DNA from: Microbacterium sp. B35-30
GTDB lineage: Bacteria > Actinomycetota > Actinomycetes > Actinomycetales > Microbacteriaceae
NCBI RefSeq assembly: GCF_010634855.1
Contig: NZ_MWLQ01000017.1
Location: 1 to 64,000, forward strand
Length of the DNA: 64,000 nucleotides
Reading direction: 5' to 3'
A program made the translations under genes and the position numbers. Shown here piece after piece: positions 26,445-35,566 of this stretch. The notes below the pieces were generated by a model. It was not told where the DNA came from. It did not search any database and was given only the letters and a program-made list of their open reading frames with translations. Position 1 is the stretch's first letter; each line of letters starts with the position of its first letter.

Positions 26445-26690
26445 CTGCGAGCGCGGCGTCGCGCGACGGAGCGCCTGTCCTTCCGCGCCGCCGGCGGGGA
26501 CTTCGACACCGATGCGCGCCTCGACACCACCGAGTATGCAGCGCACGGCGGCGTCTTCCCGCTCACGATCGCGGGCGTCGGGGTCGTAGGTACGGTCGGG
26601 GTCTCAGGCCTGCCGCAGGCCGACGACCATGCGTTCGTCGTCGAACAGCTGCGCGCGTGGATCGCAGACATCTCGCCTTCGGACTCGTAG
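26445..26690 (+). pseudogene. Truncated UPF0303/heme-degrading-family C-terminal fragment
   Basis: About 80 codons match the C-terminal half of the UPF0303 (GlcG/HbpS-like) family: RRRATERLSF, TTEYAAHGGVFPLTI and GVVGTVGVSGLPQADDH. The N-terminal half of the family, about 80 residues, is missing; upstream codons in the same frame do not resemble it. It lies between the frameshifted HNH gene and the conflict-system gene, so this looks like a scarred insertion region. Confidence 0.65.
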
Positions 26691-26699
26691 CGAGCGAGT

Positions 26700-29600
26700 T
26701 CAGGCGGCGCCTTGCTGCGAGACTTCCACGTCTCTCGAGGGTGTCGGGTGGAGGGCGACAAGCCCTCGGTTGCAGAGCACGATGATGGTGTGGTCTTCGG
26801 CGATCTCGAGGTCGCGAACCGGGGAGTGCAGAGCGAGAACGTCTGGCTCCGGTGAGAGGTCGTGCCACACGCGCACCGAGCCGTCGACACCGCCGGACAC
26901 GACGAGCGTCGCCTCGGGGAGGGCGCGAAGCACGGTCACGGCCTCGCTCTGGACTCCGCTGAGCGTCGCGATCCGCTCGGGGGCGAAAGGATCGTCGGTC
27001 GGCGCAGACACCTCGATGACATCACCCGACGCATCCAGCACCACCGTCCGTCCGCCGAGCATGGTGGCGGTCGCGGCTTCGGAGGAACTGAACTCGTCGT
27101 TCAGGCATCGCGCGGTGCCCTGGTCGAGGTCGACCAGCACAGCTGCCTTCCACGTGTCGCCGACAACGAATACGAGCTGCGGAGGGCCACCCGGAACGCG
27201 ACGGAATCCGCCTTGGAGCTCTGGCACCTCATCCGATCCCCAGACGGAAGCGCCTTCTCGACGGAGGGTGAGGACCTCGGGCGTCGGGTGCTCTTCCCCC
27301 AAGCCCCAGGTCACGACCTGCGACTCGTCCTCGTATGTCTGTGCGACCAATCGGCCGTCGCCCAAGTACGGGCTCGTCACCCCGGCGAGGCCGGAAAGGC
27401 GTTGGTCAGCCACCAGCCTGCCGGTTTCCACCGACCAGGCGCGGACCAGCCCGATGGTTTCGCCCTCCTCGATCAGCGCTACTGCCACAACCTCCTCGTC
27501 GGAGCGTCCGACGACGACGTCGACGACCGCGCGCTCAGCGAGATCCGTGCCCAGCATCCGCGCGGCTCCGGTGCGCACGTTCCTCACGGCAACGTCTTGT
27601 CCCACACCCCAGGTCAGTACGCCGTGGTCCCCGGAGGGGCTCTCGACTGTCCACATCACCTCCGGAAGGGCGCCGAGCGCGCCGACGTCGCCCGACACCG
27701 GCACGCCTTCCGGGGTCAGTTGCCACCCGTGCACTCCGCCTCCGGCACCACGATCGGACGCGACGACCAGATGCCGGCCGCCACTGTCGACGAAGCGCAC
27801 CGTGGAGACCGGCGGGCCGCTGGACTGCAGCTCGTGCAGCTCCCCGCCATCATCGACCAGTACGACTCTGCCGTCGTAACCCCCGGCTGCCAGCCACAGC
27901 CGGGACTGAATCGTCGTGGCGTCGACCGTGGTCACCCCCGCCCGCAGGGCCAGGATCCTGAAGTCGTCGTCGTCCTCGTCGACGAGCGGCGGGTCGGCCG
28001 CGGGTTCCGACACGACGTCCTCGTCCTGGTCGCCGATCCCGATCGATTCTCGCTCCCTCGCCTCGCGTCGACGTCGCCGCTCCATCTCCTGTGCAGCTTT
28101 GAGCGTCCTCATGTCGGAACCGGTCGTGGTGGTGGTGATCAGCCCGCCGTCGAACGCCTCCACGTATGTTCCGGACTCCGGCGGTGAAGCCACCACGCGG
28201 CTGGACGGGTTCGCTGCGCCGTCACGCCACCAGCCCAGGGTCCCGTCGGCGAACCCGACCGTCAGCACGGCGCCACCCTCGGATGTGGCGATGCGGCGAG
28301 CTTCGTTGACCCACGTCGCATCGTCCATCCCGCTGGAGGAGGACTGAGAGATCTCGAAGTCCGGGTTGACCGTCAGCCAGGAGACACCGCCGTCGGCCCC
28401 GGCGGTCACGACCTCGTCCCCGGCGAGCTGGACCGAGAGCACGGGCCCCTCGTGAACCTGCCAGGTCGCGAGCTCCTCTTCGAGGTGGTCGAGGTGGCGC
28501 AACTGCACAACGCCGTCGTGGAAGCCGACAGCCACCGTGGCGACGCCCTCGAAGAGAGAGACAGCGGCGGCGGTGACGCTCACCCCTTCGAACGATAGCG
28601 AGGCGACCACCTCAGGCGTAATGGTGTCGCGACCCGCGACGAGCAGGTCGACCACGTAGATCGTGTCCTGACGCCCGGTCACGACCACCGACCGCCCTCC
28701 TATCGTCGCGGCAGCCAGGAATGGAGAGCCGTAGTGCCCGGGCATCGCCAGCTCAGGACCGCGCGGGGCATAGCCGTCGGCATCCCAGATCCGGATCGTG
28801 CCGTCGAGCGCGCAGACCGCGAGGCATGAACGACGATCTATAACAACCGGCGCGACCGCGGCCACACCACCCGCCGCTCCGGCGAGGTAGTGGCTGCGGA
28901 CGGTCGAGGTGGGGGTGGCCCACAGAACCCGCAGTGGAACCTTCGGCCCGAGACGATCGATGCGCTCTACAAGCTCCCGGGGACCGATCAGGTGGGCGGC
29001 CAGTGCCAAGTGGTTGAGGTTGTCGTCGACCGAAGGCCCCAATTCGGGCAGTGCGGCGAGGTAGGCCGGCACGATGGACAGGGACTCCTCGTCTGACGCT
29101 GCGCGCAGCACGCGGGCGAGCTGATCGGAGTCCGCGCTGGCGAGGAACAACGGATCGGACACGAGCTCACCCAGCAACCCTGCCTCCGCGGCGTGGGTCG
29201 GCAGGTGGGCGAGGGCGTACGGTCGCGCGCGGGTCCAGTCATGGAGTCCATCCAGCCGACGCGGCACCTCGTCGATGAGATGGCGCGCGAACCGCCGCCA
29301 TATCTCGGGCTCTCTGGATACCCGCCGCAGATGCTCGACCAGGGTCTGGTGGTACAGCCGGTAGACCGCCCTGTCGTGCTGGATGAGTTCCTGGACCAGG
29401 TAGGCGGCGGCATGCTCGAGCAGCCACTCGACGTCCCGCGCCTCGTAGCGCCGCCCGCTGAGCGCCGAAGCCAGGCTCGGCCAGAGGTCATCGTCGGTCG
29501 CCAGACCCGTGCCCTGCGCGTACGCCAGCGGCATCAGCAAGTCCTGCACCTGACGACGCCGGTCGCCGAACCGGTCCAGATAGTCGTGCCAGCCATCGGC

Positions 29601-31055
29601 GACGCTCTCCGCGAAGCGTGACTCCCATCCGTCGACATGGAGGTCGACGCGGCCCTCGACCGCCAAGGCACTCGTCGACAGTTGGGCGAGCAGGAACGAG
29701 GGGTAGGAGCGCGCGGCGATGACCTCTGCGACCTGCCTGGCGGGCTCCCCAGCTCCTTCATACGCGGCCCCGCCGCTGGTGAGCCGACTGTGGACGTAGT
29801 CGACCAGGTCGGCGCGGTTCAGATAGGGTTCGACGTCCAAGTCGAGCACGACGGTACGGGCACCCAACTGGTGACGGAGCTCCTCCTCGTACCCGAGGCG
29901 GGTGCCCACGAGTACCTTGACCTGGCATTCCGCTCCCACGGCCGCGGTCCGCCGGAGCAGGGTCGCCGCCTCCATAGGTTCTGCGGACTCATCGAGCGCA
30001 TCGACCAACACGGTCAACGGGCGTCCCCGCGAAACGAGATCGTCGACCCAGGTCTCGGACGACGACGGCGGCATCCCGATAGCCGATGCGATCGCGGTAA
30101 CGATGTCGGCGGCGCTCTTTCCGCGGGCGTGGACCGCAACATCGATGAACGGCGCCGGTTCGTCTGGACGATTGGGCAGCAGCGGACGGACCAGCGGGTC
30201 GGCCAACACCGCGAGCCGGGCGAGAACCGCCGACTTGCCTGAACCAGGTCCGCCGGTCACTGCGCGCACCCGACCGTCGGCTGGGCCGTTCGCGAGCCAG
30301 TCGGACAGCTCCTTCATCGCCTGTCGCCGACCGGTGAAGAACGAGCCGCGGCTGCTGTGCCGCTCGACGCCGCGGGACCGCGGCGACCAGTGACTGACGA
30401 ACTCGTTGGGCGAATACATCGACCAGTGGCGTACGACATCGTCCAGAGCCGGCCAGTAACGACTGAGCCTGCTCACCGGGATCATCCAGGCGGCGCGGTT
30501 CTCCCGATCCTTGTCGGCGCCCACGATGATGCCCACCACGGCACCCAGCTCCTCGTCGAAGACCGGGGAACCGCTGAAGCCACGGGCAACGAGTGTGCCC
30601 GTCCGGACAGAGAGCTCGACCCAGTCCCCGCCACCCCCCGCTGGTCTGCGGATCGTCCCCGATGCGCTCAGGCCCTCGTCGTACCCGCGCGGGAAGCCGA
30701 GCACGTCGAAGTCATGGCCGAGCACGCCTTCGGAGCGGCGGACGGGTGCCGGCTGTGAACCCGCAGGTGCCGGCTCTGACAGCGCAAGCACCGCAACGTC
30801 GGCTCGGCCGTCTTCGGCGACATCCGCCCAGGCCTCGACCGTCGCTTCGACGGGCGCGGATTCGGAGCGCACGAAGTCGACCCGCACGACGTCGGCCGGC
30901 GCCTGCACGGCGGGGTCATCCACGCCGAGCGCCTCTCGGACCACGTGAGCGCATGTGACCACGTGGCGCTCGTCGACGAGGACGCCACCACCCATCGGCG
31001 AGCCGGTCGAATCGAGCAGCCGGACCTGCCACGGCCGGGCCTCAGGTGTCGGCAT
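26700..31055 (-). CDS. Trypsin-like protease / STAND NTPase / WD40 protein, predicted conflict system effector
   Basis: This 1451-residue protein has three parts. Residues 1-205 form a trypsin-like protease with full triad: His37 (TCAHVV), Asp86 (ADVAVL) and Ser163 (GFSGSPV). Residues 235-470 form a NACHT/AAA-type STAND NTPase: Walker A GGPGSGKS (268-275) and Walker B TVLVDALDES (348-357). After a helical region, about 720 C-terminal residues form beta-propeller repeats, for example DGTIRIWDADG and DGSVRVWHDL. No signal peptide is seen. Such proteins are predicted NTP-dependent biological-conflict sensors whose repeats recognise a trigger. Its start overlaps the Trypco1 gene by 14 bp. The trigger and the protease substrate are unknown. 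Confidence 0.85.
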   Translation of the reverse strand: MPTPEARPWQVRLLDSTGSPMGGGVLVDERHVVTCAHVVREALGVDDPAVQAPADVVRVDFVRSESAPVEATVEAWADVAEDGRADVAVLALSEPAPAGSQPAPVRRSEGVLGHDFDVLGFPRGYDEGLSASGTIRRPAGGGGDWVELSVRTGTLVARGFSGSPVFDEELGAVVGIIVGADKDRENRAAWMIPVSRLSRYWPALDDVVRHWSMYSPNEFVSHWSPRSRGVERHSSRGSFFTGRRQAMKELSDWLANGPADGRVRAVTGGPGSGKSAVLARLAVLADPLVRPLLPNRPDEPAPFIDVAVHARGKSAADIVTAIASAIGMPPSSSETWVDDLVSRGRPLTVLVDALDESAEPMEAATLLRRTAAVGAECQVKVLVGTRLGYEEELRHQLGARTVVLDLDVEPYLNRADLVDYVHSRLTSGGAAYEGAGEPARQVAEVIAARSYPSFLLAQLSTSALAVEGRVDLHVDGWESRFAESVADGWHDYLDRFGDRRRQVQDLLMPLAYAQGTGLATDDDLWPSLASALSGRRYEARDVEWLLEHAAAYLVQELIQHDRAVYRLYHQTLVEHLRRVSREPEIWRRFARHLIDEVPRRLDGLHDWTRARPYALAHLPTHAAEAGLLGELVSDPLFLASADSDQLARVLRAASDEESLSIVPAYLAALPELGPSVDDNLNHLALAAHLIGPRELVERIDRLGPKVPLRVLWATPTSTVRSHYLAGAAGGVAAVAPVVIDRRSCLAVCALDGTIRIWDADGYAPRGPELAMPGHYGSPFLAAATIGGRSVVVTGRQDTIYVVDLLVAGRDTITPEVVASLSFEGVSVTAAAVSLFEGVATVAVGFHDGVVQLRHLDHLEEELATWQVHEGPVLSVQLAGDEVVTAGADGGVSWLTVNPDFEISQSSSSGMDDATWVNEARRIATSEGGAVLTVGFADGTLGWWRDGAANPSSRVVASPPESGTYVEAFDGGLITTTTTGSDMRTLKAAQEMERRRRREARERESIGIGDQDEDVVSEPAADPPLVDEDDDDFRILALRAGVTTVDATTIQSRLWLAAGGYDGRVVLVDDGGELHELQSSGPPVSTVRFVDSGGRHLVVASDRGAGGGVHGWQLTPEGVPVSGDVGALGALPEVMWTVESPSGDHGVLTWGVGQDVAVRNVRTGAARMLGTDLAERAVVDVVVGRSDEEVVAVALIEEGETIGLVRAWSVETGRLVADQRLSGLAGVTSPYLGDGRLVAQTYEDESQVVTWGLGEEHPTPEVLTLRREGASVWGSDEVPELQGGFRRVPGGPPQLVFVVGDTWKAAVLVDLDQGTARCLNDEFSSSEAATATMLGGRTVVLDASGDVIEVSAPTDDPFAPERIATLSGVQSEAVTVLRALPEATLVVSGGVDGSVRVWHDLSPEPDVLALHSPVRDLEIAEDHTIIVLCNRGLVALHPTPSRDVEVSQQGAA

Positions 31056-31386
31056 CGTCCTGTCCCTTGGCCGGCTTGGTCCAGCTCAGCTTCACGGTCA
31101 GATGCCCCTCCGCGCCGGTCTGGGCGATGACGACTCCCGCTGCGGCGCTGAGCTTGATGCCGAACTCCAGGTCGACCGAGTCCGGTGGCCGCGGCAGGCT
31201 CCGGAACCTCTCCAGCACGCCGGTCGTGAACTCCTCCACCTTGCCGAGCGCGGCCCCGACGTCGACGGCGCTGTGTAAGAGCTCGCCGCCGCGGGATGCC
31301 CGCGCGACCCCGACGTCGTCGTCCTTGACCTCGACGTAGACCTCGCCTTCGCCACCGACCATGGCGAATCCCACAACCTCGGCCAT
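31042..31386 (-). CDS. Trypsin-co-occurring domain 1 (Trypco1, CU044_2847-type) protein
   Basis: This 114-residue beta-rich protein has the pattern VGFAMVGGEGEVYVEV, a central helix (LGKVEEFTTGVLERFRSL) and DSVDLEFGIKLSAAAGVVIA. The family is named for sitting next to trypsin-like proteases in conflict operons, exactly as here. ATG 31386 has GAAGGAG 6 nt upstream; the longer reading is not supported. The stop lies inside the next gene, giving translational coupling. It may be a regulator, adaptor or substrate of the protease; none is demonstrated. Confidence 0.82.
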   Translation of the reverse strand: MAEVVGFAMVGGEGEVYVEVKDDDVGVARASRGGELLHSAVDVGAALGKVEEFTTGVLERFRSLPRPPDSVDLEFGIKLSAAAGVVIAQTGAEGHLTVKLSWTKPAKGQDDADT

Positions 31387-31608
31387 GCCGTCTCCTTCGC
31401 GCTCCACGAAGCTAGGCACTCATCGTCCCGCGTTCCGCGCATTTGCGCCATGGACATCGGGCACCCCGCTGCGGTCCTATCGCCCTGCTGGCCAAGAGGT
31501 CGCGCGGCATCTGGAGATACATCCACGCGCCCCGACGGGCCCTCCCGCGCGCACCTCCGCACGGCTCACCGTCGCGGCGTCGGTGACTCGTAGCATCGAT
31601 CTTCTGAC

Positions 31609-32502
31609 TCAGTCGTCGAAGATCCCCACCGACTCCGACAACCGTGTGACCTCGTCCGCGCTGAGCTCGAGCTCCGACGCCTGAGCCGAGTCGATGATGG
31701 ATGCCGCGCGCCGCGCACCCGGAATCGGGATGACGTGCGATCCCAGCGCCAGCTCCCACGCGAGCACCGCCTGCTGCGGGCTGACGCCGTGCGCCTCGCC
31801 CACCTCGCGGAACATTGAGAACCGATCGCCGACCCGGCGTGCTCCCCCGCCGGTGCCGCCCAGCGGACTCCACGGCAGGAACGCGATGTCGCGCTCTCCG
31901 CAGAAGCGCAGCTCGTCGATGCTTCCCGGATGCTTCGGCGAGAACTCGTTCTGCACGCTGGCGAGGTTGCCCTCGCCGAGCACGTCGATCGCGATCTGGA
32001 TCTCTTCGACGCTCGCGTTCGAGATGCCGACCGCGCGCACGAGGCCGTCGTCCTGCAGTGCCTTCAAACCCGCGATGATGTCGCCGTACACGAGCGAGCG
32101 GTCGGGGCGGTGGTACTGGTACAGCTCGATCTGGTCGACGCCGAGGATGCCGAGCGACTCCTCGACCGCCGAGCGCAGGTACGCCTCCGACCCGTCGCGC
32201 ACCTTGGCGCCACCTTCGCCCAGCTTGATGCCGCCCTTCGTCGCGACAAAGATGCTCGACGCGTCGCCGTCCCAGGTGCGCAGCGCCTCCGCGACGATGC
32301 GCTCGTTGTGCCCCATCTCCTCGCCGTCCGGGGCGTAGATGTCGGCGGTGTCGATGAGGGTGACGCCGGCGTCGAGCGCGGCGTGCACGGTGGCCACGGC
32401 ATCCTCGAACGACGGATATTCCTTGTCGTTGTTCATCGACAGCGGCATGGCTCCGAGCCCGATCGCCGAAACCTGTCGTCCCGCCAGCGTGCGCTGCGTC
32501 AT
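31609..32502 (-). CDS. Aldo/keto reductase
   Basis: This 297-residue NAD(P)H-dependent TIM-barrel reductase has the expected tetrad context: DTADIYA (Asp and Tyr), the catalytic Lys in ATKGGIK and the His in YQYHRPD. The C-terminal cofactor-binding segment is IPIPGARRAASI. ATG 32502 has AAGGAGAT 5 nt upstream, so the longer reading is rejected. It reduces aldehydes or ketones of unknown identity. It is upstream of the conflict operon on the same strand but separated by 222 bp with no visible gene. Confidence 0.92.
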   Translation of the reverse strand: MTQRTLAGRQVSAIGLGAMPLSMNNDKEYPSFEDAVATVHAALDAGVTLIDTADIYAPDGEEMGHNERIVAEALRTWDGDASSIFVATKGGIKLGEGGAKVRDGSEAYLRSAVEESLGILGVDQIELYQYHRPDRSLVYGDIIAGLKALQDDGLVRAVGISNASVEEIQIAIDVLGEGNLASVQNEFSPKHPGSIDELRFCGERDIAFLPWSPLGGTGGGARRVGDRFSMFREVGEAHGVSPQQAVLAWELALGSHVIPIPGARRAASIIDSAQASELELSADEVTRLSESVGIFDD

Positions 32503-32595
32503 CGCATCTCCTTCTCGCATGCGCCCAGCCTGCCAGGGCTGTGCGACACGAAGCAGGGACTGGACAACCCTGTGCCGATTGCCGTAAAGCCCGGG

Positions 32596-33585
32596 CTACG
32601 GCATCCGTTCGAAGATCTCCCGGGCGCGCAGCGAGCGCGTGCGGGTGACCGGATGAGTGGCCAGGACGATCTTGCCGCGCGAGTGCAGCTTGGCCAGGTC
32701 TTCGAAGGCATCCGCGATGTCCTCGATGGGGTACAGGCCCGACACAAGTAGGCGGAACGCTCCCACGCCGGCCAGGTCGACCACGCGTTGCAGCACCTGC
32801 GTCGCATGCGAGACGGACTCGGCGTCGTCGCGGAGCAGCCGCAGCTCGACCTCCCGCCTGTCCGCGCTGGAGCGATAGCGCTCGGGAGGAACCTCGAGGG
32901 CTTCCGCGACCTCGCGGCCGTCCTTGCCGTAGTTGTCGATGTAGGCGGTGACCGGTCCGCCCGCGACCCGCTGGATCCGCTCCGCCATCCCCTCGCCGTA
33001 CTTCACGGGGGTGATGTGCAACTGCCGCAGGTAGTCGAAGTTGCGCTCGCCGCACGTGCCGATTACGCGGGCGCCGCGGTGCTTCGCCACCTGCGCCTCG
33101 ATGCTGCCGACGCCGCCCGCCGCCGCGGAGACGACCACCGTGTCGGAGGAGCCGATGCGAAGGTCATCGAGGGTCTCCAACGCGGTGGCTCCGGCCAGGA
33201 AGAGACCGCCGGCGACCTCCCATTCGATGCTCCGGTGCTTGCCCACGAGCTGGTCGGCCGGCACGATGATGTGGCTCGCGTGGGCGCCGGTCCTGGTGTG
33301 CCCGACGACGCTCGCGCCGACCCGCAGCCTGGTCACGCCCGGGCCACAGCCCCGGACGATGCCCGCGAAGTCGCTGCCGGAGAACCGCGGCCACGGGTCG
33401 TCGTGCCAGGTGTTTTCTTTGCCGTTGCGCAGGAAGGCGTCCATGTGGTTGATCGCCGTCGAGATCACTTCGACCAGCACCTCGCCCGGCCCTGGAGCAG
33501 GCAGCGGGTATTGATGGCGGTGGAGGACGTCGGCGTCGCCGTAATCGGCGTAGCGGTAGGCGAATGCCTCAATCGGTGCTCGCAT
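32596..33585 (-). CDS. Quinone-oxidoreductase-like NADP-dependent MDR protein
   Basis: This 329-residue medium-chain dehydrogenase/reductase lacks zinc-binding cysteines. It has GPGEVLVEVISTAINHMD at the substrate domain, FSGSDFAG, and a Rossmann motif AAAGGVGS (about 178-185) followed by ARVIGTCGERN. It is probably an NADPH-dependent quinone or enone reductase. ATG 33585 has a perfect GGAGGAG ribosome site; the longer reading overlaps a dispersed repeat and is rejected. It may be co-transcribed with the aldo/keto reductase 94 bp downstream. Confidence 0.9.
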   Translation of the reverse strand: MRAPIEAFAYRYADYGDADVLHRHQYPLPAPGPGEVLVEVISTAINHMDAFLRNGKENTWHDDPWPRFSGSDFAGIVRGCGPGVTRLRVGASVVGHTRTGAHASHIIVPADQLVGKHRSIEWEVAGGLFLAGATALETLDDLRIGSSDTVVVSAAAGGVGSIEAQVAKHRGARVIGTCGERNFDYLRQLHITPVKYGEGMAERIQRVAGGPVTAYIDNYGKDGREVAEALEVPPERYRSSADRREVELRLLRDDAESVSHATQVLQRVVDLAGVGAFRLLVSGLYPIEDIADAFEDLAKLHSRGKIVLATHPVTRTRSLRAREIFERMP

Positions 33586-33670
33586 GGCGATTCCTCCTCC
33601 AGTTCCCCTCGAAGCCGGCGCTGGCCTCGAAGAACTATTCCGTCGGAACAGCCGGCACGGATGCACCCCC

Positions 33671-33702
33671 GGTCGCTGAGCGAGCGAAGCGAGACGAAAC
33701 GC
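33671..33702 (+). repeat. Dispersed GTTGAGCGAG repeat, single copy
   Basis: A 32-nt copy (GGTCGCTGAGCGAGCGAAGC and on to ACGAAACGC) differs from the consensus by one base. It sits in the gap between two minus-strand genes. Confidence 0.85.
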
Positions 33703-33784
33703 GCCGAGCCGAAGCGCAACGCCGACCCGCGGCATCCCATCCGATTCCGGTTGCTGCACTCGTCGCGCTCGAGCTCGCGACGGT

Positions 33785-34531
33785 CTACGGGAACACGATG
33801 TCCGAATCCGGATGCCGGATGAGAAAGCCCTGCGCACGATCGCAGCCCAGCTGCACCGCGATGTCGAGATGGGTGAGAGTCTCGACCCCTTCGGCGACCA
33901 CTCGCAGCCCGTGTGCGTGCGCGATCTCCACTTTGTCGCGCAGTGAGACCAACGCGGGTCCCCCTGTCGACCGCACCAGGTCCCCTGGAAGCTTCACTTC
34001 GGCGAGCGGCACACCCTCAAGTCCATCCAGCGAGGACGCGTTGACGCCATATCCCGCCAGCGAGACCTCCACTCCGACCTCGCGGAGCATGTGCAGTTGC
34101 GGCAGCACGACGGGCTCACCGACCGACTCGACGTCCTGCGTCAGTTCGAGAACGAGCGACCCAGGCGGGAACGCGCGTTGCTCGAACTCGGTGGCGACAT
34201 CATGGGCGAAGGATTCGTCCTCGAACTGCAGCGGCGAGACGTTGACGGCGACGGCCCAGTCGCGGCCTGTCTCGCGCCACCCGGCGAGCGCGTCGAGGCA
34301 CTCATCGAGCATCCTTCGGCCGAGCGCGTGGATCACGCCGCTGCGTTCCGCGACACCGATCATCGTCGAGGGATCGATGTCGCCGAGCCGTGGATGCCGC
34401 CAGCGGCATAGTGCCTCGGCGGCGACGATCGACCCGCTCTCCAGAGACACCTGCGGTTGATAGACGGCGAAGATGTCGGCCCCGCCGACGGCGATCGCCA
34501 GCTCGTCGGCGAGGTCGTCGGTCGTGGGCAT
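33785..34531 (-). CDS. EAL-domain protein with degenerate catalytic site
   Basis: This 248-residue protein is a stand-alone EAL domain, the fold of cyclic-di-GMP phosphodiesterases. EAL itself is kept (AAEALCRWRHP), as are NVSPLQF, AEGVE and AQGFLI. The loop that is normally DDFGTGYSS reads SLAGYGVNASS, and the later LKID reads VKLP, so several metal-binding and catalytic acids are lost. It is probably not an active phosphodiesterase; a binding or protein-interaction role is possible. No sensor domain or membrane segment is attached. It is monocistronic. Confidence 0.87.
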   Translation of the reverse strand: MPTTDDLADELAIAVGGADIFAVYQPQVSLESGSIVAAEALCRWRHPRLGDIDPSTMIGVAERSGVIHALGRRMLDECLDALAGWRETGRDWAVAVNVSPLQFEDESFAHDVATEFEQRAFPPGSLVLELTQDVESVGEPVVLPQLHMLREVGVEVSLAGYGVNASSLDGLEGVPLAEVKLPGDLVRSTGGPALVSLRDKVEIAHAHGLRVVAEGVETLTHLDIAVQLGCDRAQGFLIRHPDSDIVFP

Positions 34532-34623
34532 TGGTCAAGTTCACCCCGTCCGGCCATGCCGTTGCAAACCGGCGATGCGAGGGTCGGCTATCGGCTGCAG
34601 TCCGCCCCCGCAGCGCCGTCTGC

Positions 34624-35262
34624 CTACTCGGGGTAGACGGCGTCGACCTCCACCTCGACCAGCCATCCGTTCACGGGCAGGTTCTCGACCTCGATCGTGA
34701 ACCGGGACGGACGCGCGGGGTTCACAACCTCCGGCGCGCCGGCCACGGATCCCAGCTGCACCTGCATGGTCTCGCCGGTGGCCAGGTTCGTGTTCGCGAA
34801 GAACTGCCGGTAGCCGCGGTTCCAGCCGGCGAAATCCGCCGCCTGGTCGCCGGCGGGGTTCTGCAGGAACACTCGCATCGAGGTCACGTCCTCGTAGGAC
34901 AGGCCCGCCTTCTTCAGGTTCTCACCGATCCTCATCAGAGCGTTGATCGACTGCGCCTCGGTGATCGTGACACCCGCAGGCAGTGCGCCGCCGGGGAAAA
35001 CGTCGGTAGGAATGTAGCGAGCCTCGGCCGAGATACCCGGCGTGGTGTTGAGAGCGGAGGGCCCGAGGCCCGAGGACTTGTACCAGGCGACGTTCTTGCC
35101 GAGGGCCACCCCATCGGCGATCGACGGGGTGTCACCGGTGACGAAGGGGACGGCCTCCGTGGGCTTCGGGCGGAACAGCGCGTCAGCGGCAACCGCGGTG
35201 CTCGGGACGGCGATTCCAGCGGTGATGGCGACGGCGAGCGCGATCTTGTAGCGGGTCTTCAT
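34624..35262 (-). CDS. Exported RidA (YjgF/Rid)-family protein
   Basis: This 212-residue protein has a Sec signal peptide (MKTRYKIALAVAITAGIAVP through AVAA) followed by a Rid-like domain. It has TEAQSINALMRIGENLKKAG, TSMRVFLQNP and the C-terminal WLVEVEVDAVYPE, where the family usually has an E-x-D/E end. RidA proteins hydrolyse reactive imines and enamines made by amino-acid or amine-oxidising enzymes; exported ones are uncommon. It lies back-to-back with a Tat-exported flavin amine oxidase, which would make such products outside the cytoplasm. ATG 35262 has GAGGAGA 5 nt upstream. Catalytic competence is not verified. Confidence 0.8.
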   Translation of the reverse strand: MKTRYKIALAVAITAGIAVPSTAVAADALFRPKPTEAVPFVTGDTPSIADGVALGKNVAWYKSSGLGPSALNTTPGISAEARYIPTDVFPGGALPAGVTITEAQSINALMRIGENLKKAGLSYEDVTSMRVFLQNPAGDQAADFAGWNRGYRQFFANTNLATGETMQVQLGSVAGAPEVVNPARPSRFTIEVENLPVNGWLVEVEVDAVYPE

Positions 35263-35566
35263 GGGTCTCCTCGTTCCGGGCGAGACACCAGCCGTGCTGG
35301 TGCATGCGTCATGGCGCATGAAGCCTCCCATTCGAATGTTTCCCGTTGAGGTCATCGCTGAGTCCCGGCTGTGACGCGAACTGAGCTCTCCGGGCTGCGT
35401 GGTGACATTCCGGACTCAAACGGGTTTACATCCCCGCAAAGCGGAGGAAATATGGTCGATTTCCCGCACTGGCATATTGCCCATATGTGCGCGTGACGCA
35501 CTGATCATGCCTCGCGGGCGGCGGTCGTCTCGCAGGGTGATGCGTTGAGATCGAGAGGGTTAATAC
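35263..35566. promoter_or_regulatory. Divergent promoter region of ridA-like and amine oxidase genes
   Basis: This 304-bp gap has no supported gene. It is more AT-rich than its flanks. It contains CATAT-TGCCC-ATATG (35473-35487), a perfect-arm inverted repeat suited to an operator, and ATGCG-TCATGG-CGCAT (35303-35318). No regulator gene is adjacent. Confidence 0.45.

Noticed and set aside
31420..31608. Search for a third gene upstream of the Trypco1/protease operon
   Set aside because: No reading frame with ribosome site or recognisable protein; only about 220 bp to the aldo/keto reductase gene.
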